Shown piece by piece: positions 11,323 through 20,726 of a stretch of 64,000 nt of DNA (position 1 is the first letter of the stretch; every line of letters starts with the position of its first letter). Location of the stretch: contig OY723298.1 in NCBI GenBank assembly GCA_963210315.1, positions 1,302,001 to 1,366,000 of the forward strand, read 5' to 3'. The translations under genes and the position numbers were made by a program. The stretch is from Rhynchopus euleeides (lineage: Eukaryota; Euglenozoa; Diplonemea; Diplonemida; Diplonemidae). The notes beneath the pieces are model-generated. The model had not been told where the DNA came from and ran no database searches. It saw only the letters and a program-made list of their open reading frames with translations.

Positions 11323-13185
11323 ATGGACTTCGTTGCACGTGAGAAGGAGACTGGGATCGAGCACATCCTCGAGGCACCGATTGATGGGGTTGTCCGTCAG
11401 CTGCGCGAGGCCGTCTCCCTGTTGCTTGGCACCGAGGCTGACGACATCAAGCTCGCGAGGGACGGGGCTGATCTGGACAGCGACGCGATGCCCCTCCGTG
11501 ACACGGGGCTGCAGGGGGGTGACATCCTGGAAGTCAGCCAGTGCAACGCACGGTACATCCGCCTCATCAGAGACTACATGGCGAACCTTGACACCCTCCC
11601 CACCTGGGCCCGCAACGACAAGGAGGTTGTGCTCGCAGCGATCCGGCGTGACCCAGACCAACCCGCGACACCCTACACCGCCGCCTCAGCTCAGGTCCGC
11701 TCCCACCCAGAGGTCGCCCTGGAGGTGGTGTCCGACGAGAGGTCATGGCCCTCCATCCCCGCCTGCCTGTGGGACAGCAAGCCCTTCCTGCTGGAGGCTG
11801 TGAAGAAGGCACCCGCGTGCTACGCCTGTGCCTCCGAAGCCATGCGGAGGGACGTCGACGTTGCGGTGGAGGTGTGCAAAAGCAGCCACACCCTCATCAC
11901 GCTGGTGCACCCTTCGGTCCGCAGCAGGCAGGGCGTCATCCTGGCTGCCCTCGAGGCGGAGCAGGGGGGTGGCGGCTGGGATGGGGGGCACCTGGGGCTC
12001 GGCAGCCTGGGCGGGCTCGCCCCACGCCGGTGCGGTGCAGTCCCACCCAACATCAGGCATCTCCACCACATCCCTCGCCAGCATGCGGATCCCGGGAGCG
12101 ATGAGTCAGCCATGACGCCTTCCTCCGCTGCATCCTACGGCGCAGCTGCCGATCGGTACGACCTCCAGGGGCTCGTCCTTCACCACAGCGCAGTCATGCT
12201 GCATGCCTCAGCTGAGCTGCGCGACAACGGGTGGTTTATGACAAAGGCTGCGGCGATTGCCCCGAACTCAATCCTCCACGCCTCCGCCCGTGTGAGGGGG
12301 GATCCCGACATCATGCGGGCCGTGGTGTGGGGCACGCCGAGGCTGGTCCACATTGCACCGAAGGCGGTGCACCAAGATGACGAATTCATGCGTGGGGTTG
12401 TCGCGAAATACCCCCCGGCACTTCCCCTCGCAGGCGAGGCTGTGCGGAGCGATGCGGCCCTCCTCGTGTCTGTCCTCGGAACGCTCCACGAGGGGGATGC
12501 ATCCTCCATTGCGGTGCACTGCCTGCCTGAGGTGTTCTCCAGCAGGGATGTGCTCATTGCATGCGCGAAGTGCTGCGCCGCTGTGGCGATCCACGCCCTG
12601 TCGCACTCCCCACCTCCCTCCCGCGACATGGAGGTGATGCTGCTGATGCTCAGGGCGCATGGCAGTGCCGTCTTCCCCTTTGTCCCAGAGGCGCTGAAGG
12701 CATCTTACCCCTTTGCCAAGGATGTGCTGCAGCTGAGGCCCGGCTTCTTCGCACACCTCCACGAGGATCTGAGGGAGGACCCGGAGCTTGCGTTGCTCGC
12801 CCTTGCTGACGTGCGGCAGATGGGGGCTCTTCCCGAGAAGCTGAGCACCGACAGGGCATTTGCCCTGCGTGCGGCAGAGCAAGGCGGGCTGTGTGTCCTG
12901 TCTGACGAGCTGAGGGAGGACCCCGAGGTGTTGGCTGTGGCCATCAAGCACGATGTCAGCAGCATGGCGGATGTGCCGCTGAAGGCGCGGTCCCGCTGGG
13001 ATCTCATGATCTGCCTCGTCCAGTGCAACAAGGGGGTGTTGGACTTCATCCCCGACGAGCTGCGGTACGACCCGCTGTTCATTGCGGACCTCCACAAGAT
13101 TGACCCTGCCCTCGCTGTCAGGGCCTCCAAGAAGAGGCGCGCCCCGAAGGCCTTCCGCCGCTCCACCATTTGGGGGCTGGGGTGA
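11323..13185 (+). CDS. UBL-DUF4116 repeat protein 1
   Basis: Single exon, 620 residues, starting at the ATG at 11323. Residues 1-70 fold-match ubiquitin by pattern: a beta-hairpin, LREAVSLLLG as the helix, then DDIKLARDGADLDSD and GLQGGDILEV in place of ubiquitin's QRLIFAGKQLEDG and STLHLVL. There is no C-terminal Gly-Gly, so it is a built-in UBL domain and not a conjugated modifier. The rest is a chain of about 25-residue helical repeats of DUF4116 type, such as VRGDPDIMRAVVWGTPRLV, VHQDDEFMRGVVAKYP and LREDPELALLALADV. I count about 14-15, diverged, with one Gly-rich spacer near residues 210-265. DUF4116 has no known function; such repeats should build a solenoid. It shares this layout with the gene at 19375 and lies directly after ubiquilin. 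Confidence 0.82.
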   Translation: MDFVAREKETGIEHILEAPIDGVVRQLREAVSLLLGTEADDIKLARDGADLDSDAMPLRDTGLQGGDILEVSQCNARYIRLIRDYMANLDTLPTWARNDKEVVLAAIRRDPDQPATPYTAASAQVRSHPEVALEVVSDERSWPSIPACLWDSKPFLLEAVKKAPACYACASEAMRRDVDVAVEVCKSSHTLITLVHPSVRSRQGVILAALEAEQGGGGWDGGHLGLGSLGGLAPRRCGAVPPNIRHLHHIPRQHADPGSDESAMTPSSAASYGAAADRYDLQGLVLHHSAVMLHASAELRDNGWFMTKAAAIAPNSILHASARVRGDPDIMRAVVWGTPRLVHIAPKAVHQDDEFMRGVVAKYPPALPLAGEAVRSDAALLVSVLGTLHEGDASSIAVHCLPEVFSSRDVLIACAKCCAAVAIHALSHSPPPSRDMEVMLLMLRAHGSAVFPFVPEALKASYPFAKDVLQLRPGFFAHLHEDLREDPELALLALADVRQMGALPEKLSTDRAFALRAAEQGGLCVLSDELREDPEVLAVAIKHDVSSMADVPLKARSRWDLMICLVQCNKGVLDFIPDELRYDPLFIADLHKIDPALAVRASKKRRAPKAFRRSTIWGLG

Positions 13186-16100
13186 GAGGGCTGCAGAGGT
13201 GTCGCCTGCCTCGGGGGCCTGGGCAAGAGCAGGACAGTCACCTGTGTTGGTTTGCCTGCTGTCCTCCTGGGTAGAGTGTTTTACTCTGATCGTTTTGACG
13301 GCTTTTGACAGGTGGTGGTGGTGTGTTGCAGTGGAGGGTCTCGCGCTGGGCAGAAGTGCGCAGCGGGTTCTGCCCTGCTTCAAAGAAAATTATAATCGCG
13401 TGTGTTGTTGAATTCCAATGCCAGAAAATGTAAGGTGATTCACATATCGCTGCGTGTGTATGTCAACAAAGCCCTCTGGTGGGATTGCCGGCTTCTGTTG
13501 TGTGTGCCTCTGGCAAGGGCTGTCAGCTGAGCATCCTTCTAGAACCCGTCTGCCCCCCGCTTCATCGCTTTGTTGTGCGCGCGCAATAAATAAGTGTCAC
13601 CTTCCCCTTGTTCTGGTTTCCCTTTTTTTATTGTGTTTCGTCATAGCTTCTTTTTCTGTGAAAGAAAGATACCCATCGTCAAATCATTCACAGTCGCAGG
13701 AACAGGCGCTGTCTAGCTCAAACTATTCACTACTCATTTGAACTGAACACTATGAGATGCTGCCGGGATTTTAAAACCGAAGATCTGGGGATCTGTGCCA
13801 ACCGAGTGCCAGTGTGACCAGATCTGGGTTCCTTTGCCCTGTGCCAACCTTCCACTGTGTGACATCTATAATGTGAGGCGGATATTCTCAACTTGCTAAG
13901 CAAGCAAAGGTCTCCAGGTCCACATGAATGCAAAAAGTACCCCACGGTGTACGGCAAGCGAATCCTCTGACAAAGAGATCTTCTATCGCAACAGAAACGG
14001 GCTGCTATTCCGCTACCCAGCTTGCTTGCTGTTCCCACCGTGCTCTAGCCCTGCTCGGTGGTGCAGCCCCCCTCCCCCGCTATTGGTGCGACCCCCCATC
14101 GAATCCCCAAAACACAAACTTCTATTTATGCCCAGCCCGAAACTCCTCTCAGTTGTTCCGTTTATTTGCCACAACTAGGATCAGGGCCACGGCGTATCGC
14201 TTCCCAAGAGAACTGTGAGCACTGCCGGCGCCTTCTTCAGCAAGCATATGTTTTGCTTGTCAGAAAACAATGAAGAGGGGCAAAGCCGGATGAGCTGAGT
14301 TTTTTGCCTGCCCCGTTGTGTGGCTTTTGCTCTGTTGTCAAAGCAAATCGCAGAGACAAGAGAGCCCTGGTCACAAGGCACGCAAAATATCAGCCCTCCG
14401 TGTCTCACAGACACACGGCAACATGGGGACCACATCACCTGTTGCCAAAGAAAGTAAACGAACCGCATGCACGGTTGGTGCATGCGAAGGATCCCCTTTC
14501 TCCTCTTCCCTCTCCCCTCTCACGAAGGAATGTTCAAAGCTCTATTGCACACACCGCTGGCCGATCGTATCATAGGATAGGTCAGGCTGGTGGTTTGTCG
14601 ATGACAAAAGTTCAAGAATTCATAGAACACACTGCACGATGTGGGTGTGCTGGCCGATGCATCGTCGTCCAACCCAAAATATCAGAACCAGGTGGCCGCA
14701 AAGGGCCGGGAACCGGGAAGCCCTCTGACAAGGCCGCATGGCAGCAGGGCGTGTGTGGCAGTGCGGCAATGGGGGGGTTGCTTCAAGAGCTCGCTCGGTG
14801 CAACCTACACTAAACCCGCAGTGGATATCGTAACGGATCCAGAGCAGTCGCTCCGGGGTTTCAAACCAAACCTATACGCCTGCGTGCCTCTCGTCTCTCT
14901 CCACCACGACCGCCCCCCCCCCCCCTCTACAAACCGGAACCAATGTCAACGCAACGCCTGAGCCACGACAGGATGGTCGAGGGTGTTTTACCGTACGATC
15001 TATCTCCCTCCCTCGCTCTTCTCAATGCCCCCCGCTCTGCTTCCCCCTTACACCTGCCTCAAGGGTTGACCTTTGCCATGTCCTTGGTGTGTCGGTGTTG
15101 CTTTTGTTTCTGCGAGCAAGTGTGCGCTCAACAAAAAGTAGTCCGGAACTGTTCTCCCACAGTTGCTGGACAGGGTGTCTATAATAAAGCGAAAGGAGTA
15201 CGATTTCTGCTGTTCACAAGACATTCCCGCCACCCCCCGCCCCCCTCGTCCCTGCAAGCTTCGAGACAGAATCAGAAGGCTGTGCGGGCAACTCTAGCAT
15301 GTGGTGGGGGGGGGGGGGGAAGGTGTCTTGTTGTATTTTATCCTCAGACAGTGCCGAAACTCTGACCCTCTCATCCCCCCTCCCTATTCAATCCCCTTAG
15401 CCTGTTTTTCACGCACAACAAGAGGCTTGTCACAGTGAAAAGATGGTTGGCAGCGCTTTGGGTGACAACCACAATCTACACAACCTTGCCTTGTTGCTAT
15501 GACTGTGTGCACATTCACATCAACCTTCATCAGGCAAAACACGTGAAGTTTTTTTACCCGGGTTTGGCGCACAAACAACGCCTTTATCTTGTTTGCCACT
15601 TTTGTTACTGTTTCCCGACTTACTCAGAGACTTCAGGTGGTGGTCGAGATAACAAGGGGGGGGGGGGAGACTTGCCTCCAAAGGGTGTCCCCTCCGGTGT
15701 ACCTCACCTCACCCATCTCTCCTTATCTCTGAAGTGCCTCGCATGGATGGGTTGTGGCTTCGGTGCCCAGCCCATCTGCCCCTCAAAAGAAAAACTGGCG
15801 TGTGTTGGTCCCCAAAAAGGCCGAAATGCGTTGGTTTCCCTGCCATCTCTCCTGAGGGTTGCCCTGAATTGACTTTTGCTTTTTTTTGCCGGTTCTTTTA
15901 CGCACGTTGCTTCCCCTGAGTTGCCTTCAGCCCACCACTTCCCCATATACATGCTTCCCGGATGCGCCAGGGCGTGTCCCTTGTGGCACGATCAGCACAA
16001 GGGGACACATCACATGTGCTTCATATCGGCGACCCTGTTTCCTGCGCCAATGCTGCTAGACAAACATCACTGGCCCGCCAGGGCATGCGCGATGCAGGGC

Positions 16101-16321
16101 ACGGGCAGAGGCAGAGTGTGGCACGGACCACCTCCCCCACCTGCTGTGGAGGCATGGATGCCAGGCTGTTGTTGACCCTTCCCCTGCCCACGCACCCCCA
16201 CCTTCCTCGACACTTTGTCAGCACTCAGCCTGCTAGCCCTGCAGCGACCGCATCTCACCACTCACCGCACCCTCAGACAGGACAGCACCCAGGCACTGCG
16301 GGTCTCGAGAAACACATAGCC
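13186..16321. other. 3.1 kb intergenic stretch with a diverged repeat copy
   Basis: I find no supported gene: open frames are short and read as low-complexity or shuffled sequence. At about 15405-15600 lies a diverged copy of the dispersed repeat found intact at 19157 and 26569. CAG acceptor candidates occur at about 16280-16290 before the secreted repeat protein. Confidence 0.55.
15405..15600 (+). repeat. Diverged copy C of a dispersed ~125 bp repeat
   Basis: It shares blocks with copies A and B: GGCAGCGCTT, then CTTCATCAGGC, then GGTTTGGCGCACAAACAA, in the same order and orientation but with extra spacer between them. It also carries CTTGTCACAG, which in copy B lies just downstream. It appears to be an older relative of the same element. 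Confidence 0.6.
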
Positions 16322-17518
16322 ATGCGTGTGCTCATCGCAGCTGCTGTCGTGGCACTGTGCGGTGCCAGTTCAGGACAACAGGACGAGTGTGCCTCGACGT
16401 GCCCAACATGCGCTGACCACGGGAATGGGAATGTGTGCCGCAACGCAGGCCAGAAATGCATTGACCCGAACACAGACGCCTCATCTCTGAATGACTGGCA
16501 GTGCCACTGCTTGGCGCCGTCCACAGGAGCACCCACCGTCACTGCGCCCGCAGTGTGTGGGTTGGATGAGTGCGTGTTCTCCCGGTGTGGTCAAGGTCAG
16601 ACCTGCAACGACCCGGATGAGTTGACCCGCAACGACTACACGTGCACTTGCCTGAACGGTGTGTCGGCGACTGGCGGTGCGGCAATCTGTGATACCATCA
16701 ACGAGTGCACTTCGCAGTGCCCAACATGCGCTGACCAGGGGAATGGGAATGTGTGCCGCAACGTAGGTCAGTCTTGTGGCGACCCGAACACAGCCGCCTC
16801 ATCTCTGAATGACTGGCAGTGCGAGTGCCCTCCGCCAAGCAGGGGTTCTGCTGTTGCTCAACCCGCAACGTGTGCGTTGGATGAGTGCGTGTTCCCCCGG
16901 TGTGCTCAGGGCCAGACCTGCAACGACCCGGATGAGTTGACCCGCAACGACTACACGTGCACTTGCCCGAACGGCGTGTCGGCGACTGGCGGTGCGGCAG
17001 TGTGTGATACCATCAACGAGTGCACTTCGCAGTGCCCAACATGCGCTGACCAGGGGAATGGGAATGTGTGCCGCAACGCAGGTCAGTCATGTGGCGACCC
17101 GAACACAGCCGCCTCATCTCTCAGTGACTGGCAGTGCAAGTGCCCTCCGCCAAGCAGGGGTTCTGCTGTTGCTCAACCCGCAACGTGTGCGTTGGATGAG
17201 TGCGTGTTCCCCCGGTGTGCTCAGGGCCAGACCTGCAACGACCCGGATGAGTTGACCCGCAACGACTACACGTGCACTTGCCCGAACGGCGTGTCGGCGA
17301 CTGGCGGTGCGGCAATCTGTGATACCATCAACGAGTGCACTTCGCAGTGCCCAACATGCGCTGACCAGGGGAATGGGAATGTGTGCCGCAACGCAGGTCA
17401 GTCATGTGGCGACCCGAACACAGCCGCCTCATCTCTGAATGACTGGCAGTGCGAGTGCCCTCCGCCAAGCAGGGGTTCTGCCGTCGCTCAACCCGCAGCG
17501 TGTGTGTTGGATGAATGA
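16322..17518 (+). CDS. Secreted cysteine-rich tandem-repeat protein (EGF-like)
   Basis: Single exon, 398 residues. The start MRVLIAAAVVALCGASSG is a clear signal peptide (cleavage near residue 19), so the protein is secreted or enters the endomembrane system. The mature part is three full and one partial copy of a 105-residue (315-318 bp) unit. Each full unit has two Cys modules: ECTSQCPTC...CRNAGQSCGDPN...DWQCECPPPS, and DECVFPRCAQGQTCNDPD...YTCTCPNG. These read as EGF-like modules with a CxxxGQxCxDP core. Units 2-4 are almost identical at DNA level, implying recent duplication or gene conversion. The last unit stops at VLDE: the codon for the next conserved Cys has become part of a TGA stop and the sequence diverges from there. 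Function unknown; adhesion or surface coat is a guess. Confidence 0.82.
   Translation: MRVLIAAAVVALCGASSGQQDECASTCPTCADHGNGNVCRNAGQKCIDPNTDASSLNDWQCHCLAPSTGAPTVTAPAVCGLDECVFSRCGQGQTCNDPDELTRNDYTCTCLNGVSATGGAAICDTINECTSQCPTCADQGNGNVCRNVGQSCGDPNTAASSLNDWQCECPPPSRGSAVAQPATCALDECVFPRCAQGQTCNDPDELTRNDYTCTCPNGVSATGGAAVCDTINECTSQCPTCADQGNGNVCRNAGQSCGDPNTAASSLSDWQCKCPPPSRGSAVAQPATCALDECVFPRCAQGQTCNDPDELTRNDYTCTCPNGVSATGGAAICDTINECTSQCPTCADQGNGNVCRNAGQSCGDPNTAASSLNDWQCECPPPSRGSAVAQPAACVLDE
16385..17518 (+). repeat. 315-318 bp tandem repeat inside the secreted-protein gene
   Basis: Repeat units start near 16385, 16703, 17018 and 17333; the second and third intervals are exactly 315 bp and the first is one codon longer. 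The first unit is the most diverged. The fourth is cut after about 185 bp. Confidence 0.85.
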
Positions 17519-19374
17519 ACCTTTTCCTGTGGGACCTGTCGGGGCTGTGAGGCTCTCGCCTGTCGGCTGTCCTGACTTCGTGTTGGGGGCCTGTGCATGA
17601 AACTCCCGCACGCCGCCCCCCTCCTCCCTTTGCTGAGCTCGATGTCCCCTTTCCCTTCCCCTGCACCCAACACCGTCGATACACCCTCGTCACGCTTCGC
17701 TACGAATGGTTCTGCCCGACTCACCGGTGGTATTTTCCCTACCCCATCGGTTCCGCTCCCCACAAAGATAGTCGTCGCAGCTACTGCTACCGTCTCCCAC
17801 ACTGTGGTCTCCCGTCCGGTGCCTTTTCGAGGATTGTCGGTTCCCCACCTTCCGGGAGCTTTCGCAAATGTGAGCTTGTCGTGTTTGTACCTCACAGTAC
17901 TGGTTGCAAAGCGGAAGAATTTTGACACCACAGCAACACAGAGAGGACAGCGAAAGACTTCCCCCCCTCCCCGTTCCCTCTCTTCTCCCCATGTCTGATT
18001 TTTTCCCCCAGATACCCATCCTCTATTTTTGGTGTTGCTGAAAATGCTTCCCGTAAACTCCGCAGTGTGCAATATGGCCTTGAAACGCAACCTTGAAGTT
18101 AGTCCCACAGCAGGCACCCTGTTGCTTTCAAAATGATTACGAGGCGTAGCTCTGTTGTTGGGAAACAAAAATCAGTACAAACGACAGCCCCGCCGTGGCA
18201 AAGGCTGTGGGGACAGGGCGTTAGTTTGGTTTTCCCCCAGCCTTTGTCGCGCAATACGCATCTCGATCGTTTGCTTGCACATTGCCCAGGCTGTCCGCCA
18301 GAATGCCCATCAAGATTCGCTGCCGGCTGCTGTCCCTCCCGATCTGAAGGGTGTTGAAAACGAGGTTTGAGGCGTTCGTGCTAGCCTGCCACCAGTTGCA
18401 ACGCATGTTGGACTTTTCCTGGCAACACCAAAATATTTTGCCTGATTAATTTTTTTCCTTTTCCTTTTCCTTTTCCTTTCCTGCCCGGAGGGTGGGGGTT
18501 TCCGAAATTTCAGAAACTTAGACCCCCCCCGCCCTCCCCGGTTAGGGTGATGTGTTTGATCGCCACCGGTTGGAATCTGGTCGTGTGGATCACTGCGAAC
18601 AGCTCACGGCACCCTTATGAAGGATGGCTGTGTGTTGACCACACCATGGATATCACACCTGTGTGCACTGACGTTGTTTCCCTGGTGTTTGTTGTGCGAA
18701 GACTGCTCGATTGGGAAATTCGTTTTGTGACAAGCGCGTTGTGTGATCACAGAAAGCGCTTCGAAATGTCGCGAACGAATCCCTTTGTTTGTCCTTTTAC
18801 CAGTTACGAGCGACGAAGCGTAGCGAAGTCGCGAAGTATCCATCATAGGCCCTCCCTGCCATCCCCCACAGCAGCAGGCCACTAGAGGTTTGCAACGTAG
18901 GTCTTGGAGCACGTGATTTGACATCCAGAAGGATGTGGTCAGGACTACCCCCCACCGATCCCGCCCTCCCCCTCCCTAGAGTTGTTCTGACCAAACACAG
19001 TACGTTGCCCAACTTTTCTGTTATCGACGAATTGTGTGTGACACATCTCTCTGCCGTGTTGCATGTCAGGTCGTTGGGTCGTCGGCACCCCAAAAGAGAA
19101 AGGGGCCAACCTGCTGGCAGCTATCGCAGACATGCATCTGCACCTTCCACCTTCTCTTTTACCACAACAGGGAACCTGTCAGTGTCAAAAAGATAGTCGG
19201 CAGCGCTTGGGCAACAAATTCAACCTCCTCATCAGGCTGCGGAGTTGCTTTTGTTTTGCCCGGATTTGGCGCACAAACAACAGCCTTATCTTTTTTTTGT
19301 GAACACCCCGACATCACACCCCATCCACCCCTTTTGACTTGTTTGTTTGCAGCAGGCAATTCCGTCTTTTTCCG
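17519..19374. other. Intergenic stretch carrying repeat copy A
   Basis: No supported gene. A (TTTTCC)n pyrimidine repeat is at about 18449-18478. The intact dispersed repeat copy A is at 19157-19281. A TTTGCAG acceptor candidate (AG at 19351-19352) lies 22 nt before the next start codon. Confidence 0.55.
19157..19281 (+). repeat. Dispersed ~125 bp repeat, copy A
   Basis: Nearly identical (I see one mismatch, TCGG/TAGG) to copy B at 26569-26692, from the T-run before ACCACAACAGGG to GGCGCACAAACAA. Copy A lies just upstream of a UBL-DUF4116 gene; copy B lies inside an intron of the chaperone gene. No protein or clear terminal repeats are visible; a short non-autonomous element is likely. Confidence 0.8.
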
Positions 19375-20172
19375 ATGGATGTCTATCTGGTGGACGCCGT
19401 CACCGGGGTTGAGCATGTGGTCTCCGTCAACGAGGATGTTGCGGTTGCCGGCCTGCGGGCCACAGCACACGCAGTGTTCAACTTCCCCCAGGGGCTGGAG
19501 CAGGACGACCTCAGGCTGGCGCTAGACGGGCAGGTCCTGGAAGATGAGGACACACTGGACAGCCTGCCCGACATGGAGGAAGGCTGCCGAGTTGACGTGA
19601 CTGCGGTTGGCACGCGCTTTTTGCAGAGCCTGGCCAACGGGATACGCCTGGACATGATCCCAGCCTGGGCACGCGCACTCCCAGAGTGTGCCATTGCAGC
19701 TCTGGAGTCAGACCCACAGGTCTTGACCCGCGTTGACCCGGCACTCTTGAAGGATAAGCATGTCATCCTTGCGGCGGTCGATACAGACTCGTATGCTTTG
19801 AAGTGGGCACATGAGTCGCTCCAAAACGACAGAGACGTGGTGCTTGCGGCAGTGCAGTGCAACGGCAACGCCCTGCAGTACGCACTTCCAGAGTTTCGCA
19901 TCGACGAGGAGATTGTTCTAGCAGCGGTGTACAGCAGGCCAGCGGCTCTGAGTTATGCGCACGAATCGTTCCGCAAGGAGAAGCCCCTGGTGCTGAAGGT
20001 GGTGTCGATGCAATCGGATACGTTGCAGCAGGTGGATGAAGCGCTGTGGCAGGACAAGGAGGTTGTCATGGCGGCAGTGCGCCTTGATCCCAGGGCCTTC
20101 ACCCATGCCCACAGATCTCTCCTCAAGGACAAGGAGGTCATCGCAGCAGTGAGGGCGGGTCGCGCCGCTTGA
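19375..20172 (+). CDS. UBL-DUF4116 repeat protein 2
   Basis: Single exon, 265 residues, starting at the ATG at 19375, 22 nt after a TTTGCAG acceptor. Residues 1-75 are a clear ubiquitin-like domain: MDVYLVDAVTGVEHVVSV, then helix AVAGLRATAHAVF, then DLRLALDGQVLEDEDTLDSL (compare ubiquitin RLIFAGKQLEDGRTLSDY). No Gly-Gly end follows. After a 25-residue linker come about six DUF4116-type repeats of 25 residues, such as LLKDKHVILAAVDTDSYALKW, LQNDRDVVLAAVQCNGNAL and FRIDEEIVLAAVYSRPAAL. The last repeat is cut short by the stop. It has the same architecture as the gene at 11323 but shorter and more regular. Confidence 0.85.
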   Translation: MDVYLVDAVTGVEHVVSVNEDVAVAGLRATAHAVFNFPQGLEQDDLRLALDGQVLEDEDTLDSLPDMEEGCRVDVTAVGTRFLQSLANGIRLDMIPAWARALPECAIAALESDPQVLTRVDPALLKDKHVILAAVDTDSYALKWAHESLQNDRDVVLAAVQCNGNALQYALPEFRIDEEIVLAAVYSRPAALSYAHESFRKEKPLVLKVVSMQSDTLQQVDEALWQDKEVVMAAVRLDPRAFTHAHRSLLKDKEVIAAVRAGRAA

Positions 20173-20726
20173 TACGCTTTCCCCGTGAGGGGCCTAATTC
20201 GAAGAGTCGTGCCCCCAGACCCTAGCCAGGGGGGCAGGCTGTGTTCCACACCATACCGTTTGTGACACGCTGTTATCTTTCCCGTTCTGTGTGTCGCTAC
20301 TGCCTACCGCTTCTGCAGAGGGGGTGGGCGATGCCTCCTCCTGCTCTGTGTGTGGGTGGCTTTCTTGTTTGATGTAGTTTCTTCGGGTGGTCGCGAAACC
20401 CCCTAACCCTTTCCGACAGTCGTGCCCGTTGGCGAACAGCCGGTCTATGAAGAGCCTGAGGTCACGATTCAGCGGTTACCTTGAGCTGGGAGGAACTGAT
20501 GGCCCGAAACACGGATTGAGGGCACAGCAGGTACGAATGAGTTTGGAATGTGCCCCAGAGTGACATGGAGGACAGGAGGTGCTCTCCCCGCCCGTTGTGC
20601 ACCTTTGCACAGTAGCTGCAGATACCCGTATCGATGTTGCCATTCATTGCCAGAGGTTGTACCCTCAGCACCAGCTTACACGCCTGACAGGATACCAAGG
20701 ACACAGGAAGAGACAGGAAGCGCAAG
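20173..20726. other. Intergenic / 5' leader
   Basis: No gene seen. Acceptor candidates GCACAG (AG at 20611-20612) and CTGACAG (AG at 20689-20690) precede the methionine synthase start at 20727. Confidence 0.6.

Noticed and set aside
12268..13383. 371-codon minus-strand frame
   Set aside because: Antisense shadow of the UBL-DUF4116 gene at 11323.
14304..14813. 169-codon frame in the 13-16 kb gap
   Set aside because: Composition and content look random; no domain or homologue recognised.
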